A stretch of DNA of 64,000 nucleotides, taken from DATAUK01 sp036268295 (GTDB taxonomy: Bacteria > Actinomycetota > Actinomycetes > JAFAQI01). Positions 57,658-64,000 of the stretch are shown one piece after another (the first letter of the stretch is position 1; each line of letters opens with the position of its first letter). Location of the stretch: assembly GCA_036268295.1 (NCBI GenBank), contig DATAUK010000047.1, positions 62,001 to 126,000 on the forward strand. Reading direction: 5' to 3'. The notes below the pieces were generated by a model. The model was given only the letters and a program-made list of their open reading frames with translations, was not told the DNA's origin and made no database searches. The position numbers were made by a program, and so were the translations under genes.

Positions 57658-60599
57658 GAAGCGAACAACCGCTCGTGGACAGCGCGGGCCCGGCGGGTCG
57701 CCCGGAGGTAGTCCTCGAGCAGGTCGCCGGTGTGACCGGACCGATAGCCCATTGCGCGGGCGATCGCGGCGAGCGATCGAGCGTCCGAGGGAACAACGTC
57801 CGACGGCCGGCCCTTGGCCAGCACGACAGCGTTTCGCACCCTGGTCGCGATGACCCAAGCCGCCCGCAACGCCTGCTCGTCAGCGCGATTCATCAGACCT
57901 TCGGACCGGGCCGCGCCCAGCGCCTCGAGGGTGGCAGTCGTGCGCAACGCCGGCATCGCGGCCGCGTGCTTCAACTGCATCAGCTGCACCGTCCACTCGA
58001 CATCGGCCAGGCCACCGCGACCCAGCTTGATGTGCATCGCCGGGTCGACGCCGCGGGGCAGTCGCTCGGCTTCCATCCGCGCCTTGAGCCTACGGATCTC
58101 CCGCCGGTCTGAGTCCGCGATCCCGTTCGCCGGGTAGCGAAGCGGGTCGATCATCGCCACAAAGCGGTTGCCCAGCTCGGCGTCACCGGCAATCGGCCAG
58201 GCACGAAGCAGTGCCTGTGCCTCCCATGGTGAGGACCAGCGCCGGTAGTACTCCGCATACGAGCCGAGGCTGCGGACCAGCGGGCCCTGCTTGCCCTCCG
58301 GACGCAGGTCGGCGTCGACGAGTAGCGGCGGATCCGAGGCCGGCTTGGTCAGCAGCCGCCGAAGCTCCTGCGCGACATCATGAGCCACCCCGGTGACATC
58401 AGCTTCGTCGGCATCGAGCGGCTCGAACACGAACAGCACATCGGCGTCGCTGCCGTAGCCCTGCTCGAGCCCGCCGAGTCGACCCATCCCGATGATCGCG
58501 AGCCGCACCGGCAGTGGCGTACGCCGCTCGGCAGCAACCTTGCGCTGCGCCGTCTCCAACGCGGCTGAAAGGGTTGCGGCGGTCACGTCGGACAGCGCGC
58601 GGCCGACCTCGTTGACGTCGAGCAGGCCGAGCAGATCACCGCAGCCGATCCGGAGCAGCTCACGGCGTCGCAGCGCCCGGGCCGCCGCGACCGCGTCCTC
58701 CCAGTCGTCGTTGCGGCGGGCAACGGCGAGCATCTCGCCGCCGAGTGCGGCAACGCCGCGCGGCCGCAGCTCGCTGTCATCGGCGAGCAGCGCCACCGCC
58801 TCCGGCGCCCGACCGAGCAGGTCGGCGACGTAGCGGCTCGTCGCCAGCAGCCGGGCAAGGCGCTCAGCGGTGACGCCCTCGTCGCGAAGGACGCGGAGAT
58901 ACCAAGGCGTGCTGCCAAGCGAGTCGCTGACCTGCCGGAACGAGAGCAGACCGGCATCGGGGTCGGCCGCGTCAGCGAACCAGCCGAGCATCGCCGGAAG
59001 CAGAGTCCGCAGGATCGCGGCGCTGCGGCTCACGCCGCCGGTCAGGGCCTCGAGATGGCGAAGCGCCGCGGCCGGGTCGGCGAAGCCGAGCGCCTCGAGC
59101 CGCTGCTCTGCCGCAGCAAGGGAGAGGTGGGAGTCCTGCGCCGGCAGTCGCGCAACCGCGTCGAGCAGCGGCCGGTAGAACAGTTTCTCGTGCAGCCGGC
59201 GCACCTCTCGGACGTGCCCGTCATAGACACGACGCCACTCGGCGACCTCGCGGAATCCCATTGCGCGGGCCAACCAGCGCAGGCCGTCCTCGCTGGCTGG
59301 CAACAGATGGGTCCGCCGCATCTGCTGTAGCTGCAGCCGATGCTCGACGGTGCGCAGGAACCGGTACGCCGCGCCCAGCCCAACCGCGTCGTCGCGACCG
59401 ACGTAGCCGCCGGCCGCCAACGCGTCGAGCGCGACCAGCGTCGACCCGCTCCGCAGCGTCTCGTCAGCGCGGCCATGCACGAGCTGGAGCAGTTGCACGG
59501 CGAACTCCACGTCGCGCAGCCCACCAGGGCCGAGCTTGATCTCGCGTTCCGCATCGCTCGGCGAGAGGGTGTCCACCACGCGACGGCGCATCGCCTGGAT
59601 GTCGGAAACGAAGCTCGGGCGTTGCGCGGCAGCCCAGACCAGCGGCGACACCGCATCGATGTACGCGGCGCCCAGCGCCGCGTCACCCGCCACCGGACGG
59701 GCCTTGAGAAGGGCCTGGAACTCCCAGGTGTGCGCCCACCGCTGGTAGTAGCCCTCGTGGCTCGCGACGGTTCGGACCAGCGGTCCGGACTTGCCCTCGG
59801 GTCGAAGCGCGGCGTCGACCGGCCAGATGGTGCCTTCGGCCGTGACCTCAGAGCAGGCGCGCATCATCGCGGCGGCCAGCGCCGTCGCCTTGGCGTTCTG
59901 CTCACCCGGCTCGCCGACGAAGATCACGTCGACGTCGCTGACGTAGTTGAGCTCGCGGCCGCCGCACTTGCCCATCCCGATCACGGCGAGGCCCACCTCG
60001 GCATCGGCGCCGGTCTCCGCCGCTGCGAGCTGAAGTGCCGCCCCCAGGGTGGCCTCGGCCAGGTCCGCCAGCTCGGCCGCGACGTCGCCGACGTCGACAT
60101 CACCGGCGAGGTCGCGGGCCGCCAGGCCGAGCAATAGCCGGCGGTATTCGACCCGCAGCGCGTCATATCCGGCTCGACCGGACAGCCCCGAAACCGCGGC
60201 GAGCAACGAGTGCTGCAGCCCCAACTGGCTCGGGCGCATCCAGGCCATCGAGTCCTCGGCCAGTGCACGCCAGTCGGCCGGCCGGCGCACCAGCGAATCG
60301 CCGAGCGCACTGCTGGCGCCGAGCACCGCGAACAGCCGGATCCGCAGACCCTCCCGCTGCCGCAGCGTCGCGAGGAACTCGGCTCGTTCCTTGGCCGCCA
60401 TGATGTCGGCCATCCTGGCGAGGGTGGCGAGCGCCAGGTCGGGATCTGCGGCCGGGGCGAGCGAGCTGATGACGCCGACATCGTCGCGACCCGAGCCGAT
60501 GCCGAGACCGGCGAGGGTCTCAGCCGCCCGATCGGCGTCTTGGAAGCCGGCCCGCGCAAGCTGAGCGACGAGCGTGCCCGCTCGTTCCGGCGCGGTCAC
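57654..60599 (-). CDS. glnE: Bifunctional glutamine synthetase adenylyltransferase/adenylyl-removing enzyme GlnE
   Basis: 981 residues from GTG 60599 (GTGA overlap with the amidotransferase). It has two nucleotidyltransferase domains. The N-terminal de-adenylylase contains GMGKCGGRELNYVSDVDVIF and the C-terminal adenylylase GMGRLGGLEQGYGSDADVLF. Each is followed by a helical GlnD_UR/GlnE domain (LGPGGLRDVEFAVQLLQL and LGRGGLADVEWTVQLMQL). It attaches AMP to, or removes it from, glutamine synthetase according to nitrogen status. A glutamine synthetase gene is two genes upstream in the same run, as in the mycobacterial glnA2-glnE layout. Confidence 0.96.
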   Translation of the reverse strand: MTAPERAGTLVAQLARAGFQDADRAAETLAGLGIGSGRDDVGVISSLAPAADPDLALATLARMADIMAAKERAEFLATLRQREGLRIRLFAVLGASSALGDSLVRRPADWRALAEDSMAWMRPSQLGLQHSLLAAVSGLSGRAGYDALRVEYRRLLLGLAARDLAGDVDVGDVAAELADLAEATLGAALQLAAAETGADAEVGLAVIGMGKCGGRELNYVSDVDVIFVGEPGEQNAKATALAAAMMRACSEVTAEGTIWPVDAALRPEGKSGPLVRTVASHEGYYQRWAHTWEFQALLKARPVAGDAALGAAYIDAVSPLVWAAAQRPSFVSDIQAMRRRVVDTLSPSDAEREIKLGPGGLRDVEFAVQLLQLVHGRADETLRSGSTLVALDALAAGGYVGRDDAVGLGAAYRFLRTVEHRLQLQQMRRTHLLPASEDGLRWLARAMGFREVAEWRRVYDGHVREVRRLHEKLFYRPLLDAVARLPAQDSHLSLAAAEQRLEALGFADPAAALRHLEALTGGVSRSAAILRTLLPAMLGWFADAADPDAGLLSFRQVSDSLGSTPWYLRVLRDEGVTAERLARLLATSRYVADLLGRAPEAVALLADDSELRPRGVAALGGEMLAVARRNDDWEDAVAAARALRRRELLRIGCGDLLGLLDVNEVGRALSDVTAATLSAALETAQRKVAAERRTPLPVRLAIIGMGRLGGLEQGYGSDADVLFVFEPLDADEADVTGVAHDVAQELRRLLTKPASDPPLLVDADLRPEGKQGPLVRSLGSYAEYYRRWSSPWEAQALLRAWPIAGDAELGNRFVAMIDPLRYPANGIADSDRREIRRLKARMEAERLPRGVDPAMHIKLGRGGLADVEWTVQLMQLKHAAAMPALRTTATLEALGAARSEGLMNRADEQALRAAWVIATRVRNAVVLAKGRPSDVVPSDARSLAAIARAMGYRSGHTGDLLEDYLRATRRARAVHERLFAS

Positions 60600-61264
60600 C
60601 CGGTGATGATCGCCGCGAAGCGCCTGGCGATCTGCTCGCCGACCGCGGCGAGCGCCTCGGCGGCGAATGCGACCGGCTCGGCCAGCGCCGGGTCGGCTCC
60701 CTCCTCGATCGCCCACGCCCGCACCAGATCGGCGTCGGCTTCGGGGTGGAACTGCAGGCCCCAGGCGAGATCGCCGACGCGGAACGCCTGGACCGGGTAC
60801 TTCGCACTCGACGCGAGCACCACGGCCGATTCCGGCAGGGCTGTCACGGTGTCGTAGTGCCATTGCACGACCGGCATGACTCCCTCGGTCAGCAGGTCGT
60901 CGCCGGTAGCGACGGTCACCTCGCTGTAGCCGATCTCCGGCCCGGCGGCGCCGCGCTCAACGGTCCCGCCGGCGGCGACCGCCAGCAGCTGGGCGCCGAG
61001 GCAGATCCCGATGGTCGGCACGCCATCGTCGATGGCGCTCGCCAGCAGCTCGCGCACCGACGGCAGCCAGGGCGCGGCATCGTCGTCATACGCCCCCATC
61101 GCTCCGCCGAGCACGATCAGCGCATCACCTTCGACCGACGGCGGCACCCGGTTGCCGAGATAGGGATGGGTCGGATGCACGTCGACGCCGATCCCCGGCA
61201 GCCACTCGGCGAATCGGCCGAGGCCTTCCGAGGCGCTGTGCTGGACCACATGCACGCGAGCCAT
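60596..61264 (-). CDS. Class I glutamine amidotransferase
   Basis: 222 residues from ATG 61264. GATase1 triad parts are visible: Cys in GICLGAQLLA (nucleophile elbow) and His-x-Glu in WGLQFHPEAD. LIVLGGAMGAYDDD near the N terminus matches stand-alone GMP-synthase-like amidotransferases. It lies 12 bp after the glutamine synthetase gene and overlaps glnE, so the three are probably one transcript. It may release ammonia from glutamine or hydrolyse gamma-glutamyl compounds. The substrate is unknown. Confidence 0.92.
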   Translation of the reverse strand: MARVHVVQHSASEGLGRFAEWLPGIGVDVHPTHPYLGNRVPPSVEGDALIVLGGAMGAYDDDAAPWLPSVRELLASAIDDGVPTIGICLGAQLLAVAAGGTVERGAAGPEIGYSEVTVATGDDLLTEGVMPVVQWHYDTVTALPESAVVLASSAKYPVQAFRVGDLAWGLQFHPEADADLVRAWAIEEGADPALAEPVAFAAEALAAVGEQIARRFAAIITG

Positions 61265-61276
61265 TAGTCAGGCCTA

Positions 61277-62617
61277 CTACAGCACGGGGAGATAGCGCTG
61301 TAGCTCAAAGGGCGTGACCTGGCGGCGGTAGTCCTCCCACTCGGTGCGCTTGTTGCGCAGGAAGAAGTCGAAAACCCCTTCGCCGAGGGTCTCGGCCATC
61401 AGCTCGGAGCCTTCCAGCGCCGCGATCGCCTCGGACAGCGAGCCCGGCAGCGGTGCGATTCCCATTGCGCGACGCTCGCCTTCGGTCAGCGCCCAGACAT
61501 CGTCCTCGGCGCCGTCCGGCAGCTCGTAGCCCTCCTCGATCCCCTTGAGCCCGGCTGCCAGCAGGACCGCGTAGGTGAGGTAGGGGTTGCAGGACGAGTC
61601 CGGCGAGCGGATCTCGACCCGGGTCGAGTTGCCCTTCTGCGGTTTGTACATCGGGATCCGTACCAGCGCGGAGCGGTTGTTGCGACCCCAGCAGACGTAC
61701 GACGGCGCCTCGCCGCCGCCCCACAGCCGCTTGTAGGAGTTGACCCACTGGTTGGTGACCGCGGTGAACTCGGCGGAGTGGTGAAGCAGGCCGGCGATGA
61801 ACGACTTGCCGACCTTCGACAGGCCGAGTGGGTCGCTCGCCTCGTGGAAGGCGTTGCGGTCGCCTTCGAACAGCGACAGGTGGGTGTGCATCGCCGAGCC
61901 CGGCTGGTCGGAGAACGGCTTGGGCATGAACGAGGCGTAGACGCCTTGGGAGAGCGCAACTTCCTTGACCACAAGTCGCATCGTCATCAGGTTGTCGGCG
62001 GTGGTCAGCGCGTCGGCGTACCGAAGGTCGATCTCCTGCTGGCCGGGCGCCACCTCGTGATGGCTGAACTCCACGCTGATGCCCATCCGCTCGAGCATCG
62101 TGATCGCCTGGCGACGGAAGTCGTGACCGAGGTCATGCGGCGTCTGGTCGAAGTAGCCACCCGAGTCGATCGGTGCCGGCAGCATCTCCTCGGTGCTCGG
62201 GCGGTCCTGGAGCAGGAAGAACTCGACCTCGGGATGGACGTAGAAGGTGAAGCCGAGGTCGGCGGCCCGCTGCATCGAGCGGCGCAGCACGTGACGCGGA
62301 TCGACGTAGGACGGTGAGCCGTCGGGCATCAGGATGTCGCAGAACATCCGCGCCGTGCCGGGCGTCTCCTCGCGCCACGGCAGGACCTGGAACGTCGAGG
62401 GATCCGGGCGCGCCAGCATGTCGGACTCGTGGACCCGGGCGAATCCCTCGATGGCCGAGCCGTCGAAGCCGATGCCCTCGGCGAAGGCGCCTTCGAGCTC
62501 GGCCGGTGCAATCGCAACCGACTTCAAGAAACCGAGCACATCGGTGAACCACAACCGCACGAAGCGGATGTCGCGTTCCTCGATGGTGCGCAGCACAAAC
62601 TCTTGCTGGCGATCCAT
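61277..62617 (-). CDS. glnA2: Type I glutamine synthetase (GlnA2-like)
   Basis: 446 residues from ATG 62617. The sequence closely follows what I know of mycobacterial GlnA2: MDRQQEFVLRTIEERDIRFV at the start, then VAIAPAELEGAFAEGIGFDG, VEFSHHEVAPGQQEIDLRYA, GSAMHTHLSLFEGD, NQWVNSYKRLWGGGEAP and a VRIP/EIRSPDSSCNPYL metal and substrate region. It lacks the 25-residue central insertion of GlnA1-type enzymes. It makes glutamine from glutamate, ammonia and ATP, and heads the run with the amidotransferase and glnE. In some actinobacteria such paralogues are not the main synthetase and may be gamma-glutamylpolyamine-type enzymes. Confidence 0.93.
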   Translation of the reverse strand: MDRQQEFVLRTIEERDIRFVRLWFTDVLGFLKSVAIAPAELEGAFAEGIGFDGSAIEGFARVHESDMLARPDPSTFQVLPWREETPGTARMFCDILMPDGSPSYVDPRHVLRRSMQRAADLGFTFYVHPEVEFFLLQDRPSTEEMLPAPIDSGGYFDQTPHDLGHDFRRQAITMLERMGISVEFSHHEVAPGQQEIDLRYADALTTADNLMTMRLVVKEVALSQGVYASFMPKPFSDQPGSAMHTHLSLFEGDRNAFHEASDPLGLSKVGKSFIAGLLHHSAEFTAVTNQWVNSYKRLWGGGEAPSYVCWGRNNRSALVRIPMYKPQKGNSTRVEIRSPDSSCNPYLTYAVLLAAGLKGIEEGYELPDGAEDDVWALTEGERRAMGIAPLPGSLSEAIAALEGSELMAETLGEGVFDFFLRNKRTEWEDYRRQVTPFELQRYLPVL

Positions 62618-62677
62618 GCTGCAAGCGTACGGCCCGGGTGTTACGAACCGGTGTCGCAACCGAACTAGTCTGTGAAT

Positions 62678-64000
62678 GTGCCTCGGTTGCGCATCGCGCT
62701 GGCGCAGGTCAACGCCACGGTCGGTGATCTCGCCGCCAATGCCGACACCGTTGTGACCCTGACCCGGTCGGCTGCCGCGCGCGGCGCGCATCTGCTGCTG
62801 TTCCCCGAGCTGATGCTCACCGGGTATCCCCCCGAGGACCTGGTGCTGCGGGCGTCGTTCGTCGACGGCTCGCGGGAAACGCTGGAGTCGCTGGCCGGGC
62901 GACTGGCCGAGGCGGGCCTTGGCGAGATCGCGGTTGTGGTCGGCTACGTCGATCGTTGCCCGCATCAGATCCCTCGGCTCGGTCGTCCGGCCGGCGAGCC
63001 GCAGAACGCGGCCGCGACGCTCTACGGCGGCGCGGTCGTCGCCCGGTACGCCAAGCACCACCTGCCGAACTATGGCGTGTTCGACGAGCTGCGTTATTTC
63101 GTGCCGGGCGACCGGCTGCCGGTCGTGCGATTGCACGGCGTCGACATCGCCACCACCGTCTGTGAGGACCTCTGGCAGGACGGCGGCCCGATCGCCGTCG
63201 CGCGCGCCGCCGAGGCCGGTCTGGTGCTCTCGATCAACGCCTCGCCGTACGAACGCAACAAGGACGATGTCCGGCTCGCCCTCAACGTCCGCCGGGCGGC
63301 CCAAGCCGGCGCGACGCTGGCATACGTCAACCTTGTCGGCGGCCAGGACGAGCTGGTCTTCGACGGCGACTCGATGGTGGTGACGGCGGCCGGGGAGCTG
63401 CTCGCCCGGGGATCGCAGTTCGACTCCGAGCTTCTGCTGATCGATCTCGAGCTGCCGGCCGCGACGTCCGACGCCGAACCGGCCGTCGACGCCCTCGACG
63501 GCACCGTGATGACGGTGCAGCGGATCACGATCAGCCACCAGCCGGTGGAGTTCGCGGCTGAGCCACCGCCGCCGGTTGCCGAGCGACTGACCGATCCGGC
63601 GGAGGTCTGGGCGGCGCTGGTGACCGGCACCCGCGACTACGTGAGCAAGAACGGTTTCACGACCGTCGTGGTCGGGCTCTCCGGTGGCATCGACTCCGCG
63701 GTCGTCGCGACGATCGCCGCCGACGCGCTCGGGCCGAAGGCCGTCAATGTCGTCGGGATGCCCAGCCGCTACTCCTCCGACGCCAGCGTCACCGACGCCG
63801 AGGACGTCGCCGACCGGCAAGGCCTGGCATGGACGCAGCTGCCGATCGCGACGATGGTCGAGAGCTTCGAGAAAGCGTTCGCCGACACCCCGACCGGTGG
63901 CCTGCACGGTCTCGCCGAGGAGAATCTGCAGGCGCGAGTGCGAGGCGTCACGTTGATGGCGCTGTCGAACGAGTGTGGCCACCTGGTGCTGACCACCGGC
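62678..64000 (+). CDS. nadE: Glutamine-dependent NAD+ synthase NadE (5' part; runs off window end)
   Basis: An open frame from GTG 62678 runs to the last base without a stop (441 residues seen, more expected). The N-terminal nitrilase-type glutaminase domain has Glu in LLFPELMLTGYPPEDL, Lys in RYAKHHLPNYGVFDE and Cys in ATTVCEDLWQDGGP. The NAD synthase domain starts about residue 310, with the ATP pyrophosphatase loop VVGLSGGIDSAVVA. It amidates nicotinate adenine dinucleotide with glutamine-derived ammonia. It is divergent from glnA2 across 60 bp. Confidence 0.95.
   Translation, partial: MPRLRIALAQVNATVGDLAANADTVVTLTRSAAARGAHLLLFPELMLTGYPPEDLVLRASFVDGSRETLESLAGRLAEAGLGEIAVVVGYVDRCPHQIPRLGRPAGEPQNAAATLYGGAVVARYAKHHLPNYGVFDELRYFVPGDRLPVVRLHGVDIATTVCEDLWQDGGPIAVARAAEAGLVLSINASPYERNKDDVRLALNVRRAAQAGATLAYVNLVGGQDELVFDGDSMVVTAAGELLARGSQFDSELLLIDLELPAATSDAEPAVDALDGTVMTVQRITISHQPVEFAAEPPPPVAERLTDPAEVWAALVTGTRDYVSKNGFTTVVVGLSGGIDSAVVATIAADALGPKAVNVVGMPSRYSSDASVTDAEDVADRQGLAWTQLPIATMVESFEKAFADTPTGGLHGLAEENLQARVRGVTLMALSNECGHLVLTTG

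Noticed and set aside
62640..62660. GTTAC-n11-GCAAC inverted repeat between glnA2 and nadE as a nitrogen-regulator (GlnR-type) site
   Set aside because: It does not have the spacing of known actinobacterial GlnR boxes, and one imperfect half-site pair can occur by chance.

Overview
The window is GC-rich (around 70% by eye), densely coded chromosomal DNA of an actinobacterium. Evidence includes many GTG/TTG starts, 1-8 nt start/stop overlaps, a GlgE alpha-glucan pathway, a glnA2-type glutamine synthetase next to glnE, a KorAB 2-oxoacid:ferredoxin oxidoreductase, an EthA-like monooxygenase and an NlpC/P60 hydrolase. The species cannot be named from sequence alone. No rRNA, tRNA, CRISPR array, phage or complete insertion sequence was seen. 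No stretch over 300 bases lacks a gene.

Layout. 1-6058: the tail of an unknown gene, a Tat-type metallophosphoesterase with altered metal ligands, a tiny membrane peptide, XdhC/CoxI, an FtsH protease and a luciferase-like oxidoreductase. 6063-12767: a sugar ABC-import locus whose first gene fuses a complete ABC ATPase to GAF-like regions and a histidine kinase. It is followed by an OmpR-type response regulator, a xylose-type binding lipoprotein, a second ATPase and a permease. Two 11-bp-spaced TGTT direct repeats precede the binding-protein gene and look like regulator boxes. 12776-28615 (minus): one seven-gene alpha-glucan/trehalose operon (glgE, treS-maltokinase, malQ, glgB, treZ, treX/glgX, treY) in which every junction overlaps.

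28754-38260: an HtrA-like protease, a methyltransferase/acyl-CoA-dehydrogenase-fold/type III polyketide synthase cassette, a secreted glycine-rich protein with five spaced beta-helix-like motifs, a FAD-dependent amine/amino-acid oxidase and an NlpC/P60 protein. A 170-bp full-length hairpin element follows. 38467-47694: two DHA2-type exporters meeting tail to tail, an SRAP (YedK/HMCES) protein, an EthA-like monooxygenase divergent from an alternative-oxidase-like di-iron protein, a truncated YbhN-type membrane gene, and an aminotransferase/mmsA pair.

47787-64000: a MEDS/ATPase regulator, korAB, a serpin lipoprotein, a PAP2 protein, an alpha/beta hydrolase, a secreted protein with a fibronectin-III-like tail, a polytopic membrane protein, glnE, a class I amidotransferase, a glnA2-type glutamine synthetase, and the 5' part of nadE running off the end.

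Functional logic. The importer locus appears to sense its own activity through the ATPase-kinase fusion. The adjacent operon can convert trehalose and glycogen into each other through maltose-1-phosphate (TreS-Mak, GlgE, GlgB) and TreX/TreY/TreZ. The most unusual items are the ATPase-kinase fusion with its regulator boxes, the alternative oxidase, the serpin, the glycine-rich/beta-helix protein and the hairpin element.
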